A program made the translations under genes and the position numbers. Shown here in pieces: positions 1 to 8,986 of a stretch of 64,000 nt of DNA. The notes under the pieces are model-generated. The model ran no database searches. It was not told where the DNA came from and saw nothing but the letters and a program-made list of their open reading frames with translations. Within the stretch, counting starts at the first letter, position 1; every line of letters starts with the position of its first letter. The DNA comes from Rhizobium sp. Leaf262 (GTDB taxonomy: Bacteria; Pseudomonadota; Alphaproteobacteria; Rhizobiales; Rhizobiaceae), in assembly GCF_001422245.1 (NCBI RefSeq), contig NZ_LMMM01000003.1:124001-188000 (forward strand). Direction: 5' to 3'.

Positions 1-2
1 TA

Positions 3-290
3 GAACGTGGGATGAAGCGTATCCGTAACGAGCGCTGGGGTCCGCGAACTATCGATATCGACGTGCTGACCTATGGACAGCAGCATATCACCACGTATCG
101 TGTGGAAATTCCGCACCCACGCATGACCGAACGAGCCTTCGTTCTCATGCCATTGGCCGATATTGCGGCGGACTTGGTGGTGAATGGCAAGCCGGTTCTT
201 GAGTGGCTCGACCATGCGGACAAAAGCGGAATAAGGATTGCAAACGAAAAACGGGAGTGGTGGACACTCCCGTTCACGAAATCCCGATGA
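3..290 (+). CDS. folK: folK, HPPK, 5'-truncated by window edge
   Basis: C-terminal part of 6-hydroxymethyl-7,8-dihydropterin pyrophosphokinase, which transfers pyrophosphate from ATP to the pterin in folate synthesis in the cytoplasm. The diagnostic HPPK signature RWGPRTIDIDVL is visible, with the two acidic Mg-binding residues of DIDVL, followed by the usual IPHPRMTERAFVLMPLADIA block. The reading frame is open to the left edge, so the annotated ATG at 12 is internal and the true start lies outside the window. It is convergent with the exported-protein gene at 299, only eight bases away. Confidence 0.93.
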   Translation, partial: ERGMKRIRNERWGPRTIDIDVLTYGQQHITTYRVEIPHPRMTERAFVLMPLADIAADLVVNGKPVLEWLDHADKSGIRIANEKREWWTLPFTKSR

Positions 291-298
291 TTGATCAA

Positions 299-853
299 TT
301 ATGGCTTGATGGAGCCTACGGCCATCTGGTCGACATTGCGCGCCAGTGTCAGGCCGATAACAGGAACCATCTGATCGGCGACCTTGACGGAGATGGTGAT
401 GTTCATGGACGTGTTGTTTGTGACGCGGGCAACCATGGCACCGTTGAGCTTTGCACGGTTGATGCCAAGCACCACCTTGTCACCGCTGACCTGACCGGAA
501 ACGATGTCGAGACCTTTTCCTTCGGAGCCATCGAGGAACTTGCCTTCGTAGCTGTTGCCGCTCTTGGAGATGATGGCGGACATGGGCTGTTTGAACACGC
601 CGACACGGCAAGTGCCGCCAAGCTTGATGCCGGTATCCTTGTCGCCAAGCGGTTCACCCGTCAGGTCGCAGGTGAACTTAGTGCCCTTGTATTTGCCAGC
701 CACGATTTCGCCAGGACCGGACCAGACGCCGGCCACCGAGCCGAAGAACTGATCGTCGCGAGATGCTGCCTGAACGTCGGAAACTGCAAGTCCGCCACTG
801 ACGGACATAACGGCGGCGAGGCCACCCAGTAGCGAAAAGAAGCGCGAATACAT
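299..853 (-). CDS. conserved hypothetical exported protein
   Basis: 184 residues. An N-terminal signal peptide is clear: MYSRFF, a hydrophobic Leu/Ala/Val stretch, then a probable AQA-like cleavage near residue 30 (DVQAAS). The mature part is Gly/Lys/Val rich with alternating polar and hydrophobic residues, suggesting a small beta-rich periplasmic protein, and has two cysteines that could form a disulfide (FTCDLTG and GGTCRVG). An AGGGAAAG ribosome-binding site precedes the ATG. I do not recognise a functional family. It stands alone, leftward, after the ycjX-ycjF pair. Confidence 0.75.
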   Translation of the reverse strand: MYSRFFSLLGGLAAVMSVSGGLAVSDVQAASRDDQFFGSVAGVWSGPGEIVAGKYKGTKFTCDLTGEPLGDKDTGIKLGGTCRVGVFKQPMSAIISKSGNSYEGKFLDGSEGKGLDIVSGQVSGDKVVLGINRAKLNGAMVARVTNNTSMNITISVKVADQMVPVIGLTLARNVDQMAVGSIKP

Positions 854-982
854 GATACTTTCCCTGGCGAATAGGCCGCTTTGTGTGGGCTTAATCTAAG
901 TCGGGAATGGTTAATGCTTCGTTTCTTTTGCGGTAATTCACCAGCGTGACGGTAACCTTTCGGGACGGAAGCGCCTCGAAAA

Positions 983-2056
983 TCAAGCCTTTTCAGCGGC
1001 TTTGCCACCCGTCAGATCGGGCGTCAAATCCGAAACGAAATCTCCGATACCGGGGCGCTTCAACGCGCGGAATGGCAAGGGACGGCACAAATCCATGGCG
1101 GCAATGCCGATTCGTGCGGTCATCAAACCGTTGATGACGCCTTCACCCAGACGGGCGGAAAGGCGCGAGGCGAGCCCGTGGCCCAGCACCTGCTGCGCCA
1201 GGCCATCCCCAACCGCAATAGATCCCGTAACTGCCAGATGAGCGATAACATCTCGCAGCAACCGCAGCATGCCGAGCGTGCCGGGACGCCCGCCGTAAAG
1301 CTCCGCCATGGTCCGCACCAGCCGCGTAACCTCGAACAGCACATAAGCAAGATCGACGACCGCACGGGGGCTGACGGCGGTGACGACAGAGACGCGCTTG
1401 GAGGAGTTCAGGATCAAGGCGCGCGCCTGCCGGTCGAGCGGGCTCAAAAGCTCGCGTTCAGCTAGTTCGATCAGGTGCGGTCCGTCGATCACATCGTTCT
1501 CAGTTTCTTTCAGCGCGGCACGACCCTTGGCCGTTTCTGCCCGGTGAGAGAGGACGCCATTGAGGCGGGTGATGACCGTGCGGGCGGCAGAGGGTTTCTT
1601 CTCCAGCGCCGCAGCTTCCGCATCTGCCTTCAGCGACTGAACGGCGTTCAGCCGCATGATGCCGAGCGCCTCACGCGCCACCAGAGCCAGCACGGCGAAG
1701 ACGGCGATGATAAGCGCCACACTTGCGGTGTAGCCCAGCCAGTCGGAGCGCGAAAACAGATCGCGGATGAGCTGATCCGCCCACAGGCCGAAGGCAAGCG
1801 AGAACAGCACGCCGAGTGCACCCATGGCCAGCTTGGCGAAGGAGAAACGGCGCTTGCGCGGTGCGGCGACGGGGAGGGCTGCGGTATCCATTTCCTCAGG
1901 TGCCAGAAACGGGTCTTCCTCCTCTGGCGTCAGCGAAAAATCCGCATCGAAACTACGCGGCGCGCGTCTTGCTTCGATGGTGCGAGGCTCTGGAGTTTCG
2001 CTTTCCAGCGTGAATGCAGCCGGACGACGGCCGGGCGTGTTGTTTTCGTCTTTCAT
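983..2056 (-). CDS. YcjF-type membrane protein (UPF0283/DUF697, TIGR01620)
   Basis: 357 residues. The acidic, proline-rich N-terminal 70 residues precede two closely spaced membrane segments (about 72-95 and 105-128), then a soluble region and a C-terminal DUF697-like domain (about 215-330) containing another hydrophobic stretch. This is the architecture of E. coli YcjF. Its ATG overlaps the stop of the upstream ycjX-like gene by four bases (ATGA), so the two are translationally coupled. The cellular function is not established; in enterics the pair belongs to the phage-shock/stress regulon. Family assignment is firm, role is not. Confidence 0.85.
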   Translation of the reverse strand: MKDENNTPGRRPAAFTLESETPEPRTIEARRAPRSFDADFSLTPEEEDPFLAPEEMDTAALPVAAPRKRRFSFAKLAMGALGVLFSLAFGLWADQLIRDLFSRSDWLGYTASVALIIAVFAVLALVAREALGIMRLNAVQSLKADAEAAALEKKPSAARTVITRLNGVLSHRAETAKGRAALKETENDVIDGPHLIELAERELLSPLDRQARALILNSSKRVSVVTAVSPRAVVDLAYVLFEVTRLVRTMAELYGGRPGTLGMLRLLRDVIAHLAVTGSIAVGDGLAQQVLGHGLASRLSARLGEGVINGLMTARIGIAAMDLCRPLPFRALKRPGIGDFVSDLTPDLTGGKAAEKA

Positions 2057-3528
2057 GCGAGCCGGTCTCCAAACAAAAACTGCATGGCGCGGTCGAGCCT
2101 GATGTGCGGAACGGACAATTTTATGCCGCCACTGGTTTCTTCCAGCTTGGGCGGGCGGAAGCGCACGACGTTCACATCCGGCAGATCGGCGGCACTGCCT
2201 CCGGCATCCAGCGCGCGAAACAGCGGCTCCGGGTCTTCCGGCAGGTCACCGGGAAATATTGCCGTGGTGCGGTTGCCGTCGAAAATCTCACCATTGATTT
2301 TCTCGCCCGCAATCGGCGTGCCGACGATGACAGGCAGCGCATGACCATCCTGCCGCACGCTGGCTTCCTTCGTGGCGCGCACGGAGGCCAGCGCCATGAC
2401 ATCGATGCCAGCGCCGCTCATGCCGATGGTGGTGATGGCACGATCTACCAGTCGCCGTGTCAGATTTTCCAGCCGGTCGTGGCTTTCGTGGTGCAGATGG
2501 TCGGCCTTTGTCGCCGCCACCAGAACCTTGTCGATGCGGCGGCCCACCAGCGAGGACAGCAGGCTGTTCTTGCCGGGACGGAAACAGGCCAGCACATCGC
2601 CCAGCGCCCGCTCCAGGTCTTGCACCGCCTCCGGTCCACGATTGACGGCCTGTAGCGCGTCGATCAGCACGATCTGGCGGTCAAGCCGGGCAAAGTGTTC
2701 GCGGAAGAACGGCTTCACCACGATGGATTTGTAAGCCTCGTAACGCCGCTCCATCATGGCGCGCAGCGAGCCCTTGGGTGCCTTGCCTTCAGTCAGGCCC
2801 GGAAGCGGTGAGAAGGTGAGGGCAGGAGAGCCTTCCAGATCGCCCGGCATGAGAAACCGTCCCGGCGGCAGCGTGGAAAGCGAACGCTCATCCGATTTGC
2901 AGGCGCGCAGATAGGTCGCAAAGCTCTCGGCCAGACGTCGCGCCGTCATTTCATCGGCAGGGGCGTCGATGTCGAGGGAATTGGCAATCTCCAGCCAGTC
3001 TTGTGCCAGCTCCGCCCGCACACCGCCAGATGCCAGCGCCAGCGTGTTGTCGCTGAAGGTCTTATAGTCTTGGGACAGGAGGGGAAGGTCGAGCAGCCAT
3101 TCGCCAGGGTAATCGACGATATCGATGGCGAGATGTCCACGCGAGAACCAGCGGCCCCAGCCGCTTGCGCTTTCGTAATCCAGCGTGATGCGCAGCTCTG
3201 AAATCGCCCGCGTCGAATCTGGCCAAATGCGGTCTCGCACCAGCGCCTGAATGTGATCCTCATACTGAAAGCGTGGAATGGCATCATCCGGCTGCGGCTC
3301 CAGCCGAACATTCGATACGCGACCAGAGCGGATGGCCTCGAACAGAGGAAGGCGACCGCCATTCAGCAGATTATGCACCAGCGAAGAGATGAAAACCGTC
3401 TTGCCCGCGCGGGACAGGCCGGTCACGCCCAACCGCAATGTCGGGTTGGTCAGCGCGCTGGCACGGTCGGCAAGATTGTCGATGGCGATGAGAGCGCTGT
3501 CTGTGACGGAGGTGAAGGATGGCGGCAA
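2053..3528 (-). CDS. YcjX family P-loop GTPase/ATPase (DUF463)
   Basis: 491 residues, the usual length for YcjX. A P-loop, GLSRAGKTVFISS, lies at about residues 36-48; a Walker-B-like DYPGEWLLDLP follows near 140 and an ATKADHL motif, similar to the G4 NKxD of GTPases, near 340. YcjX proteins are stress-inducible nucleotide hydrolases paired with YcjF. The predicted start is a TTG with a weak ribosome-binding site, so the exact N-terminus is uncertain, although only about 35 residues separate it from the P-loop. It is the first gene of a two-gene leftward operon. Confidence 0.88.
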   Translation of the reverse strand: MPPSFTSVTDSALIAIDNLADRASALTNPTLRLGVTGLSRAGKTVFISSLVHNLLNGGRLPLFEAIRSGRVSNVRLEPQPDDAIPRFQYEDHIQALVRDRIWPDSTRAISELRITLDYESASGWGRWFSRGHLAIDIVDYPGEWLLDLPLLSQDYKTFSDNTLALASGGVRAELAQDWLEIANSLDIDAPADEMTARRLAESFATYLRACKSDERSLSTLPPGRFLMPGDLEGSPALTFSPLPGLTEGKAPKGSLRAMMERRYEAYKSIVVKPFFREHFARLDRQIVLIDALQAVNRGPEAVQDLERALGDVLACFRPGKNSLLSSLVGRRIDKVLVAATKADHLHHESHDRLENLTRRLVDRAITTIGMSGAGIDVMALASVRATKEASVRQDGHALPVIVGTPIAGEKINGEIFDGNRTTAIFPGDLPEDPEPLFRALDAGGSAADLPDVNVVRFRPPKLEETSGGIKLSVPHIRLDRAMQFLFGDRLA

Positions 3529-3637
3529 CAGGAGTTTCCCACAAAATATTTCACTATCCCGAAATATATAGGCTCATGCGCTGCTCAAAAAAGAAGCGGC
3601 ACTCGGAAAGTTTTCCGCGTACCGGACGTCTCGCATA

Positions 3638-4147
3638 TTAAGGAGAAAGGAAGGCGGTCAAACGCCAATCGACACCGTCACCATCGGGCGAGGGTTGCGC
3701 GTCTAATACTGCAAGCCCAGCCGTTGGAAAACCGGACGGAAGATGGGCCTCGATCTGTGTTTTCCCGATCATGGCCTCGGCGACAGCCTCGATCGTCGGA
3801 TTGTGCCCCACCAGCATGACGGAGCGGCTGGCGCTCTGCGCGGAGATCAAAGCGAGATAGGTATCGACCTCGGCATTGTACATCTCGTCCACGTAATCGA
3901 CATCGAATCTGTCGTTGAAAGCCCGCCGAACCGCCTGCGCTGTTTGGCGACAGCGAAGCGCTGTGGAACTGATGACGACGTCTGGAAGGTAGCCTGCGTC
4001 GGCGGCGCGGTCTGCGACGACTTCGGCCTCGGCATAACCTGCGTCGTCCAACGGCCGGTCGAAATCCCGTTCGCCCGGACCGGCCCAAGCGGCATGGGCA
4101 TGGCGCAACAGATAGACCCGGGAGGGCAGCGGTGAGGGCTCGTTCAT
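3638..4147 (-). CDS. SixA-like histidine phosphatase
   Basis: 169 residues from the ATG at 4147; a longer frame reaches 4234 but its first 29 residues look unrelated to the family. The RHA version of the RHG motif (LLRHAHAAW, R15-H16) marks the histidine phosphatase superfamily, and the later VGHNPTIEAV supplies the second catalytic histidine. The short single-domain form with SSTALRCRQTAQ resembles SixA phosphohistidine phosphatases, which act on histidine phosphotransfer domains or PTS-Ntr proteins. Substrate here is not shown by sequence. Leftward, about 110 bases upstream of ycjX. Confidence 0.85.
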   Translation of the reverse strand: MNEPSPLPSRVYLLRHAHAAWAGPGERDFDRPLDDAGYAEAEVVADRAADAGYLPDVVISSTALRCRQTAQAVRRAFNDRFDVDYVDEMYNAEVDTYLALISAQSASRSVMLVGHNPTIEAVAEAMIGKTQIEAHLPSGFPTAGLAVLDAQPSPDGDGVDWRLTAFLSP

Positions 4148-4414
4148 GGCCGGGTATCCTGTGCGCAGCGAAACATTCGCAGCAGCTTTACAGGAATAGA
4201 CCGCCCGCCTGCAAGTGGCGGGCGGTATAGGCAAGTTATGAAAATGTGATCAAAGAAATAATTCGTGTCATGTCAATAAAGCATAAAAAAATAAACATTT
4301 AGCTGAATTTTGTGACAGATTTAAAAATGCCTGAAAACTATTCTGCGCACTTGAATGGCCCTATGTCCTTGGAGTATACCCGCGCAATATGAGATGTTCT
4401 TCGAGGAGAATCGC

Positions 4415-4834
4415 GTGAGTGAGAAGATCGATCTTAGCAATTATGTGCTCTCGGAAAGCGATGAGTTCATGAATGCCAACCAGCGAGCCTATTTCAGGTC
4501 GAAGCTCGTGGGTTGGAGAAACGACATTTTAAGGGAAGCGCGGGAGACCCTTGGTCATCTCGCCGAGGAAAGTGCAAATCACCCGGATCTTGCCGATAGG
4601 GCTTCATCCGAAACTGACCGGGCCATCGAACTTCGCGCCCGCGACCGCCAGAGAAAGCTCATCTCCAAGATCGATGCGGCCCTGCAGCGGATCGAGGACG
4701 GCACCTACGGTTACTGCGAAGAAACAGGCGAACCCATCGGCATCAAAAGACTGGACGCCCGCCCCATCGCCACCTTGTCCATCGAAGCCCAGGAACGCCA
4801 CGAACGCCGCGAAAAAGTCTATCGCGACGAGTGA
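4415..4834 (+). CDS. dksA: dksA, RNA polymerase-binding stringent-response factor
   Basis: DksA binds the RNA polymerase secondary channel and works with ppGpp on rRNA and amino-acid promoters. I place the start at the GTG at 4415, preceded by AGGAGAA at good spacing, giving 139 residues; an upstream ATG at 4355 would add an unrelated leader. The coiled-coil tip motif D58-x2-D61-x-A63 is kept. The zinc finger is degenerate: only C101 remains of the four cysteines of E. coli DksA, the others being T104, S122 and A125, while the surrounding GIKRLDARPIATL core is conserved. It is therefore probably zinc-independent, like DksA2-type proteins. Confidence 0.92.
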   Translation: MSEKIDLSNYVLSESDEFMNANQRAYFRSKLVGWRNDILREARETLGHLAEESANHPDLADRASSETDRAIELRARDRQRKLISKIDAALQRIEDGTYGYCEETGEPIGIKRLDARPIATLSIEAQERHERREKVYRDE

Positions 4835-4896
4835 GTGTTTGCTCCATCGTTGACGTGATTATGTGTCTCTCGGGGCATGGTGATTGACGACATTGG

Positions 4897-4927
4897 AAAG
4901 CCGTATCGAAAACGATGCGGCTTTTTT
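4897..4927 (+). terminator. rho-independent terminator after dksA
   Basis: Twelve-base stem AAAGCCGTATCG / CGATGCGGCTTT (one mismatch) with an AAAA loop, followed by a run of T. It begins 63 bases after the dksA stop codon. Confidence 0.8.
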
Positions 4928-5038
4928 GGTTTCGTCGATGGTATCCAAGCGATAGTCGTTGAGTTGCTGCGCTCCCATCGTGATTGGCACGGTGATTTGG
5001 CTTTTGGCGAAAGCGTAAGATGTAAGCGCTAGATATAC

Positions 5039-5295
5039 AGGCGGCATTGGGTGTGGCTCCCCCCCCTGTGCCCTGCCGGGCATCTCCCCCTCAGGTGGGG
5101 AGATTGGCTGGGCGCGCCGACATCGCTCTTGTTTCTAAGTATGGCATCTGCAACCATCTCCAGGCGGATAAAAAGTCTTCCGGCTCATTCCTTGGACGCA
5201 TGAGAGTGCCGGGATGTCGCCACGAGTCGATCTCCCCACCTGAGGGGGAGATGCCCGGCAGGGCAGAGGGGGGTGAACCACACCCAACGCCGCCT
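5039..5295. repeat. inverted-repeat intergenic element (257 bp)
   Basis: Two arms of about 66 bases, 5039-5104 and 5230-5295, are near-perfect reverse complements. They contain GCCCTGCCGGGCATCTCC and CCCTCAGGTGGGGAGAT. The arms enclose about 125 bases of unique sequence with no convincing gene. The outer 19 bases of an arm (GGGTGTGG..CACCCCCCT) recur at 38414, so the unit is dispersed. It resembles the short GC-rich palindromic repeats of rhizobial genomes. This accounts for most of the gap between dksA and rne. Confidence 0.75.
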
Positions 5296-5325
5296 ATTTT
5301 TATATTCTCACCCCAAAACAAAAGA

Positions 5326-5345
5326 GGCCCCGCAATGCGGAGCCC
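5326..5345 (-). terminator. probable rne terminator
   Basis: Read leftward: stem GGCTCCGC / GCGGGGCC with ATT loop, then a T-rich tract (TCTTTTGTTTT). It lies just beyond the rne stop codon. Confidence 0.65.
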
Positions 5346-5373
5346 CAATCTGTTCTCTATCTAAATCCGTGGC

Positions 5374-8343
5374 TTAGAAAAAGCCGCGTCTTTGCCACCA
5401 GCCGCCCTTGCGGGGCTTGGATGGATCGCCGCCTTCGGGCGCTGCGGAGGTTACGACGGGCTCGGAGGACGAGACGTTGTCGCCGCGGTTGGCGCGGACT
5501 GGCTTGTTGGTTTCAGCGGATGCTTCATTGCCGAGATCGGCAGAGGCTTCGCCTGCTTCCTCGATGGCAGCTTCAGCGACCGTAGAGTTGACGACAACCG
5601 GTTCTACTGTTTCGACAGGAGCAGAAGCGGCTGGCGTTTCCGCAACGGCAGCAGGAGCCGGAGCCGGAGCTGCTTCGGCTTCTACCACATCGCCGACCTT
5701 TTCCTTCGCCTTGCGGGTCCGGCGTGGCTTCTTCGGCTTTTCGGTTTCTTCAACAGTTGGCGTTGCTGCGTCAGCTTCGACGGCCGCTGCAACAGCGGGT
5801 TCGTCTACGCCTTCAATGGCAGCGGCAGCAGCACCGTCTTCGACACCCTCGGAGGATTCGGCTTCAGCTTCTGCGCCGTTTTCCTCGATGATTTCGCCAT
5901 TCTCATCGCGATTGCGGCGTCCGCCTCGCTTGCCACGACGGCGGCGCTTGCGCTTGTTCTCTTCAGAACCAGCAGCGTCGCTACCGTTTTCTGCCGAGAC
6001 GGCTGCGTCATCGTCCTGATCGGAGTCGCCATCTTCGTCCTGGTCATCGGACGAAGCGTCGTCACCGGCTTCAGACTGCGATTCCTGACCGTTCTGGCCT
6101 GCACCCTTGCCGCGACGGCGACGACGACGCTTGCGCTTGCGCTTGCCGTCTTCACCATTGTCAGCCTGTGGCTGGCGTGGCTCGGTCTTCTCGGCCTTTA
6201 CGATTTCTTCCTCGTCTTCATCCTCATCGGCTTCGATGATGATGTCGTCTTCCTCTTCCTCGATTTCAGGAAGCATCTGGATGAGGCTTTCGATCTTGAC
6301 CGGGTTTTCGACGGCTTCGCCGCGATCGATCGCGAAGTGCTGTGCACCGACGCTGGCATCCGCCGCGATGATGATGGCAACGCCAAAACGGCCCTCATAA
6401 TCGACAATGGTCGCGCGCTTGTGGTTGAGCAGGTAGAGCGCCGTATCCGGTGTACAACGAACGGCGATGTTGTGGGTGGTGTTGCGTAGCAGATATTCTT
6501 CCACGCCGCGCAGAACATGCAAGGCGATGGAGGACTCGGAGCGAACATGGCCGGTTCCGCCGCAATGCGAGCAGACCTGCGTAGTCGATTCCAGAACCGA
6601 TGCGCGGATGCGCTGACGCGACATTTCCAGAAGGCCGAAATGCGAGATGCGGCCAACCTGAATGCGGGCGCGGTCGTTCTTCAGGCAATCCTTCAGCTTC
6701 TTTTCGACAGAGCGGTTGTTGCGCTTCTCTTCCATGTCGATGAAGTCGATGACGACGAGACCGGCAAGGTCGCGAAGGCGCAGCTGACGGGCCACTTCTT
6801 CCGCAGCCTCAAGATTCGTCTGAACCGCGGTTTCTTCGATGGAATGCTCGCGGGTCGAACGACCGGAGTTCACGTCGATGGAAACCAGCGCTTCCGTCTG
6901 GTTGATGATGAGGTAGCCACCTGACTTCAAGGTCACCTGCGGCTGCAACATGCGATCAAGCTGCGCTTCGATGCCGGAGCGCGAGAAGATCGGGTGGATA
7001 TCGCGGTAAGGCTGAACCACCTTGGCGTGGCTCGGCATCAGCATCTTCATGAAGTCTTTCGCTTCACGATAGCCTTCTTCGCCTGATACGATGATCTCGC
7101 TGATGTCCTTGTTGTAGAGATCGCGGATCGAACGCTTGATCAGCGAACCTTCCTCATAAACGAGGCAAGGGGCTGTGGAATTGAGTGTCAGCGTGCGGAC
7201 GTTTTCCCACAGGCGCATCAGATATTCGAAGTCGCGCTTGATTTCGACGCGGGTGCGGTTGGCACCGGCGGTACGAAGGATTACGCCCATGCCCTGCGGC
7301 ACTTCCAGATCGCGCGCGATTTCCTTCAGACGCTTGCGGTCTGTAGGCTGGGTAATCTTGCGGGAAATACCGCCACCACGCGCCGTGTTCGGCATCAGAA
7401 CCGAATAACGACCGGCAAGCGACAGATAGGTGGTCAGAGCAGCGCCCTTGTTGCCGCGCTCTTCTTTCGCGACCTGAACCAGAAGAATCTGGCGGCGCTT
7501 GATGACTTCCTGAATGCGGTACTGCTTGCGCGGCTTGCGCGAAACGCGATCCGGAACTTCTTCCATCGCGTCTTCTGCACCGACGGATTCGATGACTTCC
7601 TTTTCATGGTTGTCATCGTCATCATCGTCGTCATCGTCATTGCCGCGACGGCCAAGACCTTCGACCTCTTCCGAAATCGTGTCCGTATCGACCATGGCAG
7701 CCATTTCGCCGCCCTTGCTGCCATCATCCTCGGAACTGTCGTTTGAAGGCGCTGCATCGGCAGAGACTTCATCTGCTTCCGTTTTTTTCTTCGTGCGGGG
7801 ACGGCGAACGCGCTTCTTTGGCTTTTCGTCTTCGGACGGGGTCTCTTCAGCCACAACCTCGACAGCATCGACTTCGCTTTCAGCCGATTCCGTTACGATC
7901 TCTGCAGCGCCGTTCGCTTCATCAGTCACTTCGGGGGCGGAAACAATGCCGATATCAGGCTGGTCCGCCTGCGAAAGATCAACGGCGAGCGATGACGCCG
8001 AGGACTGTTCGTGGGGCGCGTCGTTGGCCGATTCGAAATCGTCATTACGGCGATGATCTTCGGCTTCCGCTCTCAGCAGCGCCTGTCGATCGGCCAGGGG
8101 AATCTGATAATAATCGGGATGAATTTCTGCAAAAGCCAGAAATCCGTGACGATTGCCGCCGTAATCGACAAAGGCCGCCTGAAGGGATGGTTCTACGCGC
8201 GTAACCTTGGCCAGATAGATGTTGCCGCGGATTTGCTTCTTGTGTTCCGACTCGAAATCGAATTCTTCAATCCGATTCCCACGAACCACTACAACGCGTG
8301 TCTCCTCTTCATGGGAGGCGTCGATAAGCATTTTGTCTGCCAT
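5374..8343 (-). CDS. rne: rne, ribonuclease E
   Basis: 989 residues. RNase E is the membrane-associated endoribonuclease that initiates mRNA decay and processes rRNA and tRNA, and scaffolds the degradosome. The S1 domain begins near residue 36 but is split by an acidic insert of about 175 residues (roughly 93-268, with a run of nine Asp near 236-244), as in other alphaproteobacteria. Catalytic Asp residues correspond to D490 (SIDVNSGR) and D533 (VIDFIDM). The Zn-link cysteines are C591 and C594 (CSHCGGTG). The C-terminal 300 residues are disordered with Arg/Lys-rich RNA-binding patches (KRKRKRRRRRRGKG and KRKRRRRGKRGGRR). A GAGGAGC site precedes the ATG. Confidence 0.97.
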   Translation of the reverse strand: MADKMLIDASHEEETRVVVVRGNRIEEFDFESEHKKQIRGNIYLAKVTRVEPSLQAAFVDYGGNRHGFLAFAEIHPDYYQIPLADRQALLRAEAEDHRRNDDFESANDAPHEQSSASSLAVDLSQADQPDIGIVSAPEVTDEANGAAEIVTESAESEVDAVEVVAEETPSEDEKPKKRVRRPRTKKKTEADEVSADAAPSNDSSEDDGSKGGEMAAMVDTDTISEEVEGLGRRGNDDDDDDDDDNHEKEVIESVGAEDAMEEVPDRVSRKPRKQYRIQEVIKRRQILLVQVAKEERGNKGAALTTYLSLAGRYSVLMPNTARGGGISRKITQPTDRKRLKEIARDLEVPQGMGVILRTAGANRTRVEIKRDFEYLMRLWENVRTLTLNSTAPCLVYEEGSLIKRSIRDLYNKDISEIIVSGEEGYREAKDFMKMLMPSHAKVVQPYRDIHPIFSRSGIEAQLDRMLQPQVTLKSGGYLIINQTEALVSIDVNSGRSTREHSIEETAVQTNLEAAEEVARQLRLRDLAGLVVIDFIDMEEKRNNRSVEKKLKDCLKNDRARIQVGRISHFGLLEMSRQRIRASVLESTTQVCSHCGGTGHVRSESSIALHVLRGVEEYLLRNTTHNIAVRCTPDTALYLLNHKRATIVDYEGRFGVAIIIAADASVGAQHFAIDRGEAVENPVKIESLIQMLPEIEEEEDDIIIEADEDEDEEEIVKAEKTEPRQPQADNGEDGKRKRKRRRRRRGKGAGQNGQESQSEAGDDASSDDQDEDGDSDQDDDAAVSAENGSDAAGSEENKRKRRRRGKRGGRRNRDENGEIIEENGAEAEAESSEGVEDGAAAAAIEGVDEPAVAAAVEADAATPTVEETEKPKKPRRTRKAKEKVGDVVEAEAAPAPAPAAVAETPAASAPVETVEPVVVNSTVAEAAIEEAGEASADLGNEASAETNKPVRANRGDNVSSSEPVVTSAAPEGGDPSKPRKGGWWQRRGFF

Positions 8344-8986
8344 GTAAGCTGTGCTCCTCGGCGCAGCCCTGTCCTATACGAGAACAGGCCCGCCGCGAGG
8401 ACAGGCCTTTCATCTATTTTCAAGGGTGTGCCGGAAATGAAGTGTCTTGCCCGGCGTCTGTAAACTGGCAGCATCCGGACAACTGGCAAAGCAATGTGCC
8501 TGCTCCTGGTATCCGGTTCATGTGAAAGCTGCTGCAACGACATCATTGGCCAAGCGAGAACGACTATAATAAATAGACCCCGGAGGATCCGATGAAAATG
8601 CTCTCCTCGAGCGTGCGGTGGCATGCCACCGGGTATTGTTCTGGCCACGGCCAGAATTGATCCAGTTTCAGGAGAAAAATGCAGCGACGGCAGATGATTG
8701 CCCGATATTACAGCGCCAGCGTCTTTGTCGATTGGCAGCCGGCGGGCATCTATCCCGTCAACACTTTTAACCCTCATTCATGTTGTATGTTTTATCTGTC
8801 ATAATAGCAATAGGGTGGCTAAATATGCCATATCATTGGTGGAATTTGGCGGTTAAGAATTGCTTCACCAACGGCTGCGATTGTTGCGCGGATGCGCAAA
8901 TCAGGCCATTCTTGCGCCATGTTGAGCGGTGATTTGGCCTGGACGGCGGGATAGACCGTCTGAATGACGAAAATACGGAAACGACG
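8344..8986 (-). promoter_or_regulatory. long rne leader / divergent rne-amiC intergenic region
   Basis: About 640 bases between divergent rne and the amidase gene, without a convincing ORF. It holds two strong dyads: a perfect 16-base palindrome CGGTGGCATGCCACCG at 8616-8631, and TTCTGGCC-AC-GGCCAGAA at 8639-8656. Enteric rne has a long structured 5' UTR through which RNase E represses itself; a similar role here is an inference from position and structure. Promoters for both genes must also lie here, but I cannot place them. Confidence 0.45.

Noticed and set aside
4859-5083. 74-residue leftward ORF next to the inverted repeat
   Set aside because: It runs into the repeat arm and over the dksA terminator; no ribosome-binding site.
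5392-6489. Plus-strand frames of up to 365 codons over rne
   Set aside because: They read the reverse of the Lys/Glu/Ala-rich RNase E tail, giving low-complexity products.
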